DNA of 15,232 bases from Bacillota bacterium (GTDB lineage Bacteria; Bacillota; UBA4882; UBA10575). Below the pieces are notes generated by a model. The model had not been told where the DNA came from, did not search any database, and worked only from the letters and a program-made list of their open reading frames with translations. The translations under genes were made by a program, and so were the position numbers. The stretch lies in the NCBI GenBank assembly GCA_012521315.1, contig JAAYMP010000077.1:1-15232 (forward strand), in the 5' to 3' direction. Positions 6,787 to 13,897 of the stretch are shown piece after piece (within the stretch, counting starts at the first letter, position 1; the number at the start of each line of letters is the position of its first letter).

Positions 6787-7674
6787 TCAAGCTTGGCGGC
6801 CGCCGGTCCGGTTGGAACTGTTTTCCTCCTTCTTGCGGTGGGGGTAACTTCCCAGGACTTTCTTCCAACCGTTGGTCTTCCGGATCGTCTGTTCCACCTG
6901 GTGGAGGGCTTTTTTCAGTCCAGGTTCGGATTTGTGCCCGACCATCTCGAAAAGCAGGACATACTCTTGGGGGCGTACCTTATACGGGCGGGACTGGACA
7001 AAAGTTAGGTCGATCCCGTTTTCGGCAAAGAAACCGGTGATCGTGTGCAGTTGGCCCGGGCGGTTCACGCCAAAACGGACCGCCAACAGGGTACGGTCAT
7101 TACCGGTGGGGGCGTGGTCGGTTAGCCCGCAGACGAAGAAGCGGGTCTCGTTGCCGGGATAATCGGCCAGGTTTTCCAGGAGAATATGGAGGCCGTATTC
7201 CTGGGCGGTGCGGGGCGAACACAAAGCGGCCACGCCTGGTTCTTCCGCGGCTTTGACGGCTGCTTCCGCCGTGGAGGCCACGGGGACCGGCACAATGGCG
7301 GGAAAAAGGTTTTCCAGGTTTTGGGCGCACTGGTTGAGGGCCGAGGGGTGCGAGTAGATTATTTCCACCTTTGCGGGGCGGTCCATCTTGCCCGCCAAAA
7401 CATACTGGATGTTGACATGGACCTCATCATTCACCTTGATAAAATCATGGTACTCGATCAAGGCGTCAAAGGTGATCCCGATGATCCCGTCCACCATGTT
7501 CTCCGCCGGTAAAACGGCCCGGTCGGCCTGGTAGGATTCCACCGCTTGCAGGCAGTCGTAGATATTGGAAAACTTGATCTTTTCCGGCTCCGTCCGGCCG
7601 GTGGTCCGTTGCTGATAGAGCAGCGCGGCCTCTTCAGAAAAAGTCCCTTTCGGGCCCAGGGTTATGATCTGCAA
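6787..7674 (-). CDS. pheA: Prephenate dehydratase-like protein with ACT domain
   Basis: Prephenate dehydratase turns prephenate into phenylpyruvate in phenylalanine synthesis. The 295 residues fit the monofunctional family. The N-terminus has the typical GPKGTFSEEAA start (7-17), and NETRFFV (175-181) is the conserved substrate-site motif. An ACT domain follows (about 193-270), starting at RFGVNRPGQL, for feedback by phenylalanine. Two departures stand out: the usual P-x-E-N-S active-site motif reads PAENM (56-60), and the ACT motif ESRP reads QSRP (227-230). The enzyme may be divergent, or have altered activity or regulation. The start is a TTG at 7674 with GGGGGTGA upstream. No other aromatic amino acid gene is adjacent. 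Confidence 0.8.
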   Translation of the reverse strand: MQIITLGPKGTFSEEAALLYQQRTTGRTEPEKIKFSNIYDCLQAVESYQADRAVLPAENMVDGIIGITFDALIEYHDFIKVNDEVHVNIQYVLAGKMDRPAKVEIIYSHPSALNQCAQNLENLFPAIVPVPVASTAEAAVKAAEEPGVAALCSPRTAQEYGLHILLENLADYPGNETRFFVCGLTDHAPTGNDRTLLAVRFGVNRPGQLHTITGFFAENGIDLTFVQSRPYKVRPQEYVLLFEMVGHKSEPGLKKALHQVEQTIRKTNGWKKVLGSYPHRKKEENSSNRTGGRQA

Positions 7675-7725
7675 GCTTTCACCCCCTTAACATCTTCTGT
7701 GGCCAGGTTTTGGCGATTTTTAGTA

Positions 7726-7754
7726 AATTTACCATACGGCAACCGTTTTGGCAA
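7726..7754 (-). promoter_or_regulatory. Promoter of the pheA-like gene
   Basis: On the minus strand TTGCCA (7754 to 7749) and TAAATT (7731 to 7726) are separated by 17 bases. The -10 hexamer is preceded by TG plus one base, an extended -10 element. The leader would be about 45 bases. Confidence 0.55.
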
Positions 7755-7836
7755 GAGGATGGCCAGATTCCGATTGATTTGCCGTCGATAGAAGGGATAA
7801 GGATGGGCAAGGGAGAAAATAAACAATTTATATAGT

Positions 7837-7903
7837 GCCCCTTCCCGGGGCAGGACGGTGGATCCGACGATGATCCGCCTTGATCCCGGCGAAGAGCCGG
7901 ATC
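7837..7903 (+). promoter_or_regulatory. Three-hairpin leader upstream of the TM1266-like gene
   Basis: Three stems follow each other. GCCCC/GGGGC is at 7837-7851. GGTGGATC/GATCCGCC is at 7857-7879 (eight pairs, one T-G wobble). GAT-CCGGC/GCCGG-ATC is at 7882-7903 with one bulged C. They end 17 bases before the ribosome binding site of the gene at 7936. I do not recognise a known riboswitch class. A TATATA at 7829-7834 could be a -10, but no good -35 accompanies it. Confidence 0.4.
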
Positions 7904-7935
7904 TGGAGCGGTAAGGTTAAGGAGGTAAAGTACGG

Positions 7936-8316
7936 ATGCAAACCAGAATTGCAGCGGTCAGCATTATTGTGGAAAATCTTGAAGTGGTGGACAAACTCAA
8001 CAATATTCTGCACGACTATAACGACTACATCATCGGGCGCTTGGGGATACCCTACCGGCAACGGGGGATTTCCATCATTTGTATCATCTTGGACGCCCCC
8101 AACGATGTGATCAGCGCCTTGGCTGGGAAATTGGGCATGTTGCCGAACGTAACGGCGAAGACGGTTTATTCCAAACCATTCCCTGTCCAAGCAGCCGATG
8201 ATGGTCCGAAGGAGGCCATTGGTGAAGTCATTGCGCAAGCCGGTGGCGAGGCAGAAGAGGCTTGTGAACAAGCCTCTGGTAAAGCTGAAAGAAGGCTATG
8301 GACAAACTGGTGGTGA
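7936..8316 (+). CDS. TM1266-family putative [FeFe]-hydrogenase system regulator
   Basis: Residues 1-82 match the small TM1266 family (ferredoxin-like fold, related to the NikR C-terminal domain). Members usually occur beside [FeFe]-hydrogenase maturation genes and are thought to be regulators. The diagnostic core is DYIIGRLGIPYRQRG (about 30-44), ISIICIILDAP and DVISALAGKLGMLPNV. The ATG at 7936 has GGAGG at 7921-7925. Family members are about 80-85 residues long, but this protein has 126. The extra 44 residues form a charged Glu/Ala/Gly-rich tail ending LWTNWW, which I do not recognise. The DNA for this tail contains a perfect 10-bp hairpin (8256-8277). No hydE, hydF, hydG or hydrogenase gene is in the window, so its partner is unknown. 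Confidence 0.75.
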   Translation: MQTRIAAVSIIVENLEVVDKLNNILHDYNDYIIGRLGIPYRQRGISIICIILDAPNDVISALAGKLGMLPNVTAKTVYSKPFPVQAADDGPKEAIGEVIAQAGGEAEEACEQASGKAERRLWTNWW

Positions 8317-8350
8317 AGCGGGGAAAAGCCATGGTAATCTACGAAAAGAG

Positions 8351-8403
8351 ACGCTTGTTCGTTTGCCGGCAGCACGCGGCCGGACGGAGCAAGCGTTTTT
8401 TTT
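8351..8403 (+). terminator. Rho-independent terminator after the TM1266-like gene
   Basis: ACGCTTG (8351-8357) pairs with CAAGCGT (8390-8396). Weaker inner pairing involves CCGG and CGGCCGG, and the stem runs into an eight-T tract (8396-8403). It lies 34 bases after the stop. Confidence 0.75.
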
Positions 8404-8499
8404 GAAGATGATCCCGTTAAAAAACAGTTATTTTCTGGATTTTCTTTGTTAAAAATAAATTAATTAGGGGTCGACAGCCGGAGTTTAACACTAAAGAAC

Positions 8500-8528
8500 T
8501 TTACTTTGCCTCCGAACTTTCTTACAAT
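8500..8528 (+). promoter_or_regulatory. Promoter of the pit operon
   Basis: TTTACT (8500-8505) and TACAAT (8523-8528) are separated by 17 bases, a reasonable SigA promoter. The leader of about 135 bases up to ATG 8669 holds no gene that I can support. TTAACA at 8485-8490 resembles a single PhoP half-site, but correctly spaced partner repeats are not visible. The rest of the gap 8404-8668 is A/T-rich and shows nothing else. Confidence 0.5.
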
Positions 8529-8668
8529 TGAAAAGGCATGTTTGATGGATACAGGATACAAAGTAACCAAAACATTACCACACTTTTCAACAGATAAACA
8601 TCTTAAGCACCAGGGAAAGGATAAAAAGGGATGACATTGGGATACGGTAAGACAAGAGGAGGGAAAGA

Positions 8669-9721
8669 ATGACTGTTTCACTGCTGGAATTTTTAGGGCA
8701 ACTGATCTCCACTCCGTCGCTTTTGGTAACTTCGGTCTTAACTTTAGGCGTAATCCTGGTTAATGGTTGGACTGATGCGCCAAACGCGATTGCGACCTGT
8801 ATTTCGACGCGAGCAATGAGCCCGCGGGCAGCGATAATTATGGCGGCAATCTTTAATTTTTTGGGCGTCTTGGTTATGACCATGATTAATTCCACGGTGG
8901 CGCAGACCATTTATAAGATGGTGGATTTCCGGGGAAATTCCCATGAAGCCTTGGTTGCCCTCTGTGCGGCGATGATGGCGATTGTGATCTGGGCGACTAC
9001 CGCCTGGTGGTTTGGGATTCCGACCAGTGAGAGCCATGCCTTGATTGCCGGGATCTCCGGTGCCGCAATTGCCCTGCAAGGCGGGTTTGCCGGGATTAAC
9101 CCCCGTGAATGGGTGAAGGTCATTTACGGGTTGGTCCTTTCGACGGGGATGGGTTTTACGGCCGGGTGGCTGGTGGTGAAACTGATTGAAAAGATTTGTA
9201 GCCGGGTGGACCGCCGAAAAACTTTTGGTTTTTTCCGTAACGCCCAAATCACCGGGGCGGCGGGGATGGCCTTTATGCATGGGGCTCAGGATGGCCAGAA
9301 GTTTATGGCGGTTTTTATGTTGGGTCTGTTCTTGGTCCAGGGAGAGGCGGCGGTCACCAAGTTCCAGATCCCGGTTTGGTTGATGATGCTTTGCTCGGTG
9401 GTCATGGCGTTTGGAACCTCGGTCGGTGGTTTGCGGATCATTAAATCGGTTGGGATGGACATGGTGAAGCTGGAGAAGTACCAGGGATTCTCCGCTGATC
9501 TGGCCGCCGTCTGTTCTTTGTTGGTGGCCTCGTTCGCCGGGATCCCGGTCAGTACCACCCATACGAAGACGACAGCCATTATGGGGGTTGGTGCCGCAAA
9601 ACGGTTGTCCTCGGTCAACTGGGGGATTGTTAAAGAGATGATTTCAGCCTGGGTTCTTACCTTCCCCGGTTGCGGTCTGATCGGGTTCCTCCTGGCGAAG
9701 TTGTTTATGTGGGTCTTCTGA
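8669..9721 (+). CDS. pit: PiT-family inorganic phosphate transporter
   Basis: The protein is a cytoplasmic-membrane permease of the PiT family, which takes up phosphate, often as a neutral metal-phosphate, driven by H+ or Na+. Its 350 residues hold about nine or ten membrane segments. The family's inverted duplication shows in NGWTDAPNAIATCISTRA (32-49) and HGAQDGQKFMAVFML (204-218). It also shows in GIPTSESHALI (116-126) and the later GIPVSTTHTKT. The D-A-P-N and H-x-x-x-D-G-Q residues are the conserved substrate region. There is no long central hydrophilic loop, as is usual for short Gram-positive members. The ATG has GGAGGG upstream. A DUF47 gene follows 59 bases later, the usual Pit partner, although it more often precedes the permease. 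Confidence 0.92.
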   Translation: MTVSLLEFLGQLISTPSLLVTSVLTLGVILVNGWTDAPNAIATCISTRAMSPRAAIIMAAIFNFLGVLVMTMINSTVAQTIYKMVDFRGNSHEALVALCAAMMAIVIWATTAWWFGIPTSESHALIAGISGAAIALQGGFAGINPREWVKVIYGLVLSTGMGFTAGWLVVKLIEKICSRVDRRKTFGFFRNAQITGAAGMAFMHGAQDGQKFMAVFMLGLFLVQGEAAVTKFQIPVWLMMLCSVVMAFGTSVGGLRIIKSVGMDMVKLEKYQGFSADLAAVCSLLVASFAGIPVSTTHTKTTAIMGVGAAKRLSSVNWGIVKEMISAWVLTFPGCGLIGFLLAKLFMWVF

Positions 9722-9780
9722 GGCTTGCCTGGCCGGTATTCTGAATCAACGTGACGAAAGGAGAAAGGGGTAGAGGGTAA

Positions 9781-10404
9781 ATGGCGAGAAGAAAAGAGGA
9801 CAATTATTTTGCTACTTTTGTCGAATTGGTCCAGTATTCCTGCGATGCCGCCGCGCTTTTAAACGAGATCATCAATGATTTCAAGGCGGAAGAATTGGAG
9901 ATCAAGATGAAAGAGATGCATGAGATCGAGCATGCCGGGGATAAAGGGCGGCACACGATGATGAAACAACTGGCCCGGGAATTTATCACCCACATCGAAC
10001 GGGAAGACATCATCGCCTTGGGTGACGCCATTGACAACGTGACCGATACCATTGAGGACGTCTTGCTTCGCTTTTATATGTTCAATATCACGGCGATGCG
10101 TGACGATGCCTTTAAAATGGCCGCGATTATTGTGCAGTGTTGCGAGGCGCTGAAGCAAGCAATGGCCGAGTTCGCCAATTTCCGGAAGTCCCAGCTTATC
10201 CACCAGTTGATCGTGGAAATCAATCGCCTCGAAGAGGAAGGCGACGCCCTGTTTGTCAAGGCGACGCGGAATCTCTTTGTCAACGAAAAGGACCCGATTA
10301 AAATTTTCGCTTGGCGCGAAACCTTGGAGTATATGGAGAAATGCTGTGACGCCTGTGAACAGGTTTCGGAAGTGATTGAAAGCGTAATGATGAAGAATTC
10401 CTAA
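9781..10404 (+). CDS. DUF47 / PhoU-like Pit accessory protein
   Basis: This 207-residue all-helical protein belongs to the DUF47 family, related to PhoU. Its members are encoded next to PiT permeases and are thought to control them. Two three-helix halves carry acidic metal-binding-like motifs: EIEHAGDKGRH (47-57) with EDIIALGDAIDNVTDTIED (75-93), and EINRLEEEGDALF (146-158) with the cysteine-bearing EKCCDACEQVSE near the end. There are no membrane segments, so it acts in the cytosol or at the inner face of the membrane. The ATG at 9781 has a GAGGGTAA-type site. Its stop codon overlaps the next start by one base (TAATG). Confidence 0.88.
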   Translation: MARRKEDNYFATFVELVQYSCDAAALLNEIINDFKAEELEIKMKEMHEIEHAGDKGRHTMMKQLAREFITHIEREDIIALGDAIDNVTDTIEDVLLRFYMFNITAMRDDAFKMAAIIVQCCEALKQAMAEFANFRKSQLIHQLIVEINRLEEEGDALFVKATRNLFVNEKDPIKIFAWRETLEYMEKCCDACEQVSEVIESVMMKNS

Positions 10405-11090
10405 TGGCGACCATATTCATTGATGACCTTGCGATTGAAGTGATCCGGAAAAGGATCAAGCATATTTATATTTCGGTGCGTCCGCCCGCCGGTTGCGTCC
10501 GCATGACGGTACCGGCGCGGCTGAACGAGGAGACCATTATTGGCTTTGCCCGTTCCAAGCTGGACTGGATCAGAAAGCAACAGGCAAAGCTGCGCGCCCG
10601 GCCGGTTCAACCGGCCTTTGCCTTTATTAATGGCGAAAGTCATTTTTTTTTCGGCCAACCTTATCTCCTCAACGTGATCGAAACCGGCGGCCGGCCACGG
10701 GTGGCGTTAAGCGCGGCCGGAGTGATGGATCTCTATGTCCGGCCCGGGAGCACGAGGGAGGAGCGGCAGAAGGTTTTACACGCATGGTACCGGCGGCAAT
10801 TGAAGGCGGCCATCCCCGTCTATCTTGACAAATGGGAAAAAGAGATCGGGGTTTCGGTTCGGGAATGGAACGTGCGGCAGATGAAGACCAAATGGGGAAG
10901 TTGCAATATTCAGGCCCGCCGGCTCTGGTTCAGTTTGGAGTTGGCAAAGAAGAGCCGCCGTTGCCTTGAGTATGTTATTGTCCACGAAATGCTCCACTTG
11001 TTGGAGCGGTATCATAACGCCCGCTTCTATGGTTATTTGACCAAGTACCTGCCGGACTGGAAGGAGATCCGGAAGGAGTTAAATGGCTGA
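10404..11090 (+). CDS. YgjP-type metallopeptidase (M48-like, DUF45)
   Basis: This 228-residue soluble protein belongs to the YgjP/DUF45 family of zinc-peptidase-like proteins. The metal site HEMLH (194-198) is followed by H204 in ERYHNARFYGYL. The upstream KTKWGSCN motif is characteristic of the family, as is a C-terminal PDWKEIRKELN. The biological role is poorly known. E. coli YgjP has been annotated as a UTP pyrophosphatase, so peptidase activity should not be assumed. The ATG overlaps the stop of the DUF47 gene by one base, so it is translationally coupled and co-transcribed with pit. No signal peptide is visible. Confidence 0.85.
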   Translation: MATIFIDDLAIEVIRKRIKHIYISVRPPAGCVRMTVPARLNEETIIGFARSKLDWIRKQQAKLRARPVQPAFAFINGESHFFFGQPYLLNVIETGGRPRVALSAAGVMDLYVRPGSTREERQKVLHAWYRRQLKAAIPVYLDKWEKEIGVSVREWNVRQMKTKWGSCNIQARRLWFSLELAKKSRRCLEYVIVHEMLHLLERYHNARFYGYLTKYLPDWKEIRKELNG

Positions 11091-11097
11091 GGGTAAG

Positions 11098-11111
11098 CGC
11101 GGGGACCCGCG
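11098..11111 (+). other. GC-rich hairpin after the pit operon
   Basis: CGCGGG (11098-11103) pairs with CCCGCG (11106-11111) eight bases past the stop of the YgjP-type gene. No T run follows, so it is at best a weak terminator or an RNA 3'-end stabiliser. Confidence 0.35.
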
Positions 11112-11139
11112 TGAAACTCTCTGCTGGTAAGATGTGTTG

Positions 11140-11191
11140 CCCTCCCGTTCGGAACTTTTGTTCCGGTTAAACGTCATCTAAGGTGGGAGGG
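11140..11191 (+). promoter_or_regulatory. Leader fold that can hide a ribosome binding site
   Basis: CCCTCCC (11140-11146) is perfectly complementary to GGGAGGG (11185-11191), the ribosome binding site of the gene starting at 11198. Between them a smaller perfect hairpin, CGGAAC/GTTCCG (11150-11165), brings the arms closer. The fold would block translation initiation. No ligand or regulator is evident. Confidence 0.45.
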
Positions 11192-11197
11192 ATACCA

Positions 11198-12505
11198 ATG
11201 AAACACAAAATTGCCCTGGTTCTGGCCGCTCTCTTCTTAACCTCCGCTTTGGCGGCCGGGGCTTATTCCACCAAACTGAAGCTGTTTTTCAACGGTAACC
11301 AGGTAGAGACGGAATTGTCCCCGCGCATTGTGGACGAACATCTCTACCTACCGGTGGAGATCCTTGAGGAACAGTTGGGTCTAACCGTCCATTGGGATAA
11401 GGAACAAGGGACGGTGGAGGTGGACGGTACTGATGGTACGGTTTTAACGGCGCAAATCCAACGCTTGGAGGAATTCTTCGTGCCGGAAGAACCCCGGGCG
11501 GCGGTGGAAACCTGGGCCGAAGGGGTTAAGCGGCGCAATGGCGCTTGGCAATACGCGGTGATGGCCTCCGCGCTGAAAAAAGAGGCGTACGAGGAATTTG
11601 CCGCTTTAAACTGGTCAACCGGGACTTCCAGCCCATGGGTGGAAAGTTACCTGGTGACCGAAAGCTTCCGGACAGATGGGGAGAAATACCGGTATACGGT
11701 GGAGTTTAAGTACACGGATGCGACCGGGAACGCCACTTACGCCAAAACCTATGTGACGGTTGAGCGGGAGGGGCAGAAATGGGTGGTTTCCGCCCTGGAA
11801 ACCGTTGAAGTGAACGGAAAGATCACCGAAGTTACCCTTGATGCCGAGAACAAAGTCAAAGCGGTCTTTGTCGCAGGGGAGAAGAGCCTCTTCGGCGGTT
11901 ATGACCAGGCCAACGTCCTGATCACGCCAAAGACCAGGATTTATCAGGGCTTTACCGATCAGGTCCTGACGACCGCGGCCTTGTCGAAGGGCGTTGCGGT
12001 CGAAGTGGCCTTTACCGCCGACCCCCGCCTCATGATTTATCCGGTTACCGCCGAGGCCAAAAGCATTCGGGTTTTTACCCCGGAGGAGACCGCCAAGATC
12101 GTCTATGCGAACACCGCCTATGGGTTTACTTTGCACCTCCCCACCGGGTGGCAGGATTTCCAGGTGCTTAACGAGGAATGGGAAGGCTTGTCCCTGGGAG
12201 CGGAGGAAGAAGGGAAAACGGCGGCGCGCGGCCTGCTCCTGAAGATCCGGCATCCGGAGTGGACGCCGGAAGAACCCCGGCAGGATATTCCCATCATGGT
12301 CTTTACTTTGGACCAATGGGCGGACTTGCAAGGGATGAAATTCAGTGTCGGGGCGGCGCCGGTCGGTCCGCAGGAATTGGGGCGCAATGAGAAGTATGTT
12401 TTTGCGCTTCCGGCCCGTTATAACTACGCGTTTCCGGTTGGTTACGAAGAAGTGGAGGCAATTCTGGCCGGTAACCCCTTGACGCCAGTAACGCCGGGAA
12501 AATAA
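11198..12505 (+). CDS. Secreted protein with copper-amine-oxidase-N-like domain
   Basis: The 435-residue product begins with a clear signal peptide (Lys-rich start, hydrophobic 5-20, likely cleavage near 20-23). Residues about 26-76 (LKLFFNGNQVETE, LYLPVEILEEQLGLTV) match the copper-amine-oxidase N-terminal-like domain, a stalk module common on secreted Bacillota proteins; it does not imply amine oxidase activity. Residues about 95-205 resemble an NTF2-like region. Residues about 207-290 are beta-rich and could be an OB-like domain. The part from 303 (YANTAYGFTLHLPTGW) resembles PsbP-like C-terminal modules. No catalytic motif, lipobox, anchor or transmembrane segment is visible, so it is probably released or loosely wall-associated. 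The ATG at 11198 has GGGAGGG six bases upstream; a GTG at 11183 lies before that site. It appears monocistronic. Confidence 0.7.
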   Translation: MKHKIALVLAALFLTSALAAGAYSTKLKLFFNGNQVETELSPRIVDEHLYLPVEILEEQLGLTVHWDKEQGTVEVDGTDGTVLTAQIQRLEEFFVPEEPRAAVETWAEGVKRRNGAWQYAVMASALKKEAYEEFAALNWSTGTSSPWVESYLVTESFRTDGEKYRYTVEFKYTDATGNATYAKTYVTVEREGQKWVVSALETVEVNGKITEVTLDAENKVKAVFVAGEKSLFGGYDQANVLITPKTRIYQGFTDQVLTTAALSKGVAVEVAFTADPRLMIYPVTAEAKSIRVFTPEETAKIVYANTAYGFTLHLPTGWQDFQVLNEEWEGLSLGAEEEGKTAARGLLLKIRHPEWTPEEPRQDIPIMVFTLDQWADLQGMKFSVGAAPVGPQELGRNEKYVFALPARYNYAFPVGYEEVEAILAGNPLTPVTPGK

Positions 12506-12573
12506 AGATCACCATGGAGTTAACGAAGCCGAATTTTCGGCAAGACATCAAGAAATGGGAAACCGTTTGGTCG

Positions 12574-12600
12574 ACCGCCGTTTTTAACGGCGGTTTTTTT
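12574..12600 (+). terminator. Rho-independent terminator
   Basis: ACCGCCGTT (12574-12582) pairs with AACGGCGGT (12586-12594) around a TTT loop and runs into seven T (12594-12600). It ends the secreted-protein gene 68 bases after its stop. Confidence 0.9.
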
Positions 12601-12613
12601 ATGAATTGTTGGC

Positions 12614-12648
12614 CGGTGCGCACCGTTGGTAACCCGGGGTCATATATT
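12614..12648 (+). promoter_or_regulatory. Candidate feo promoter with palindromic operator
   Basis: A perfect 12-bp palindrome CGGTGCGCACCG (12614-12625) sits where the -35 region would be for a possible -10, TATATT (12643-12648). It does not resemble a classical Fur box. An operator for another metal regulator is a plausible but unproven reading. Confidence 0.3.
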
Positions 12649-12733
12649 AAAAGCAGATCTTAGCCGCGGGCAAAACTGTTGCCGTCGGCGAAAGACGTGC
12701 GCAGATAATTCTTGAATGAAAGGAGGAGGACTG

Positions 12734-12985
12734 ATGGGTGAGCCCGAAATCCCTTTGGCTTTTCTCCCCGTCGGTCACCGGGCGCGCGTGGTTAAAGTGG
12801 GGGTGGAGGGTTTAACCCGCAACCGTCTTTTAGACTTGGGTCTGGTCCCTTCGACCGTAGTGGAAGCCGTCCGGAGAAGCCCGGCGGGGGATCCGGTGGC
12901 CTATAACATCCGGGGGGCAATTATTGCATTACGGTCGGAGGAGAGCCGGCTCATTACGGTTTGTCCTTTGGCTTTAGGGAGGTAA
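12734..12985 (+). CDS. feoA: Ferrous iron transport protein A
   Basis: FeoA is a small cytosolic SH3-like protein that supports FeoB in Fe(II) uptake. The 83-residue chain shows the family pattern: an initial hydrophobic LAFLPVGHRARVVKV, the core NRLLDLGLVPSTVVEAVRR, then GDPVAYNIRGAIIALRSEES. The ATG at 12734 was chosen over one at 12716 because AAAGGAGGAGG lies directly before it. The gene ends five bases before feoB, and the feoB ribosome binding site GGGAGG lies within the last feoA codons, so the two are tightly coupled. Confidence 0.9.
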   Translation: MGEPEIPLAFLPVGHRARVVKVGVEGLTRNRLLDLGLVPSTVVEAVRRSPAGDPVAYNIRGAIIALRSEESRLITVCPLALGR

Positions 12986-12990
12986 AGGCG

Positions 12991-13869
12991 ATGAAAAGCC
13001 CAGTGGTGGGAGGCCGGGGGGTTCTGGCGAAGCGAAACCCACCCGGGAGCGATGGGGTAGTGGCGCTGGCCGGGAACCCAAACACCGGTAAAAGCACGGT
13101 TTTTAATGGCTTGACCGGGCTTAACCAGCATACGGGAAATTGGCCGGGGAAAACGGTGACGCTGGCGAAGGGGAACTACCGTTACCAGAACAAACTGGTT
13201 ACCCTGGTGGATTTACCGGGAACTTATTCGCTTTTGGCCAATTCCACCGATGAGCAAGTGGCACGGGACTTTATTTGTTTTGGGAAACCCGATGCGACCG
13301 TGGTGGTGGTCGATGCCACTTGCCTGGAGAGGAATTTGAACCTGGCTTTCCAGGTTATGGAGATCACGCCAAAGGTGATCCTCTGTGTCAACCTGATTGA
13401 TGAGGCCAAACGGAAGCAGATCGAAGTGGACTATGGTAAATTGGCGGCGCTTTTAGGCGTGCCGGTCGTGCCGACGGCCGCCCGGGATAAAGTGGGGTTG
13501 AATACTTTAAAAGAGGCCATCCACCAAATGGTCTTTCTGCACAAACAGCCGCAGCCCCGGACGGTCCGTTACAGCCAGGAGATCGAAGCGGCGGTCGCCA
13601 AAATCCAGAAGGAACTGGAGCCGTATCTCCAGGGAAAGATTGATGCCCGGTGGGTGGCGCTCCGCCTGTTGGATGGAGACACCACCATAATCGCCGAGAT
13701 CAAAAAATATCTGCAAGCGGAGACGACGGAAATGGCGGAGACGGCGGAGATGGCGAATATGGCGGAAATGGCGGAGGCGACGGAGTCGGCGGGGGCAACG
13801 GAGGCATCGGAATTGGCGCCCAGGGCGCACGAGACCGGTGGGCTTGAGGTGGTGAAGTGCTATAAGTAA
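12991..13869 (+). CDS. feoB: FeoB GTPase part (N-terminal), separate frame
   Basis: This 292-residue frame encodes the cytosolic G-protein domain of the Fe(II) transporter FeoB. GTPase motifs are all present: G1 GNPNTGKS (28-35), the GNWPGKTV switch region (49-56), G3 DLPG (74-77), G4 NLID (134-137) and a G5-like PTAARDKVG (161-169). A helical region follows to about 242, including LRLLDGDTTI. From 244 to 276 the chain becomes a tripeptide repeat, then a short tail, and stops at TAA 13867-13869. The membrane domain follows at once in another frame. A 20-30-residue N-terminal extension precedes G1. The ATG at 12991 has GGGAGG upstream. This may be a natural two-gene FeoB, as I recall in some clostridia, or a frameshifted single gene. 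Confidence 0.85.
   Translation: MKSPVVGGRGVLAKRNPPGSDGVVALAGNPNTGKSTVFNGLTGLNQHTGNWPGKTVTLAKGNYRYQNKLVTLVDLPGTYSLLANSTDEQVARDFICFGKPDATVVVVDATCLERNLNLAFQVMEITPKVILCVNLIDEAKRKQIEVDYGKLAALLGVPVVPTAARDKVGLNTLKEAIHQMVFLHKQPQPRTVRYSQEIEAAVAKIQKELEPYLQGKIDARWVALRLLDGDTTIIAEIKKYLQAETTEMAETAEMANMAEMAEATESAGATEASELAPRAHETGGLEVVKCYK
13720..13818 (+). repeat. Nine-bp in-frame tandem repeat, 11 units
   Basis: Eleven consecutive 9-bp units follow a GAR-NYG-GCG-like pattern, 99 bases in all. Examples are GAGACGGCG, GAGATGGCG and GAAATGGCG. Translated, they give a Glu-x-Ala/Thr/Ser tripeptide repeat over residues 244-276 of the FeoB GTPase chain. The first six units are the most alike; the later ones have drifted. 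Such a repeat can gain or lose units by slippage without changing frame. Confidence 0.85.
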
Positions 13870-13897
13870 CTTGGGAAATGGTTTACAACAGGTCATC

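Noticed and set aside
8485..8528. PhoP boxes upstream of pit
   Set aside because: TTAACA-like hexamers occur, but not at the 11-base direct-repeat spacing that is expected.
8744..9562. Long open frame opposite the pit gene
   Set aside because: It is antisense to a well-recognised PiT permease, is rich in His, Pro and Arg, and has no family match.
13650..13847. Gly-rich open frame overlapping the feoB repeat
   Set aside because: It is the out-of-frame reading of the 9-bp repeat; the in-frame reading continues the GTPase domain.
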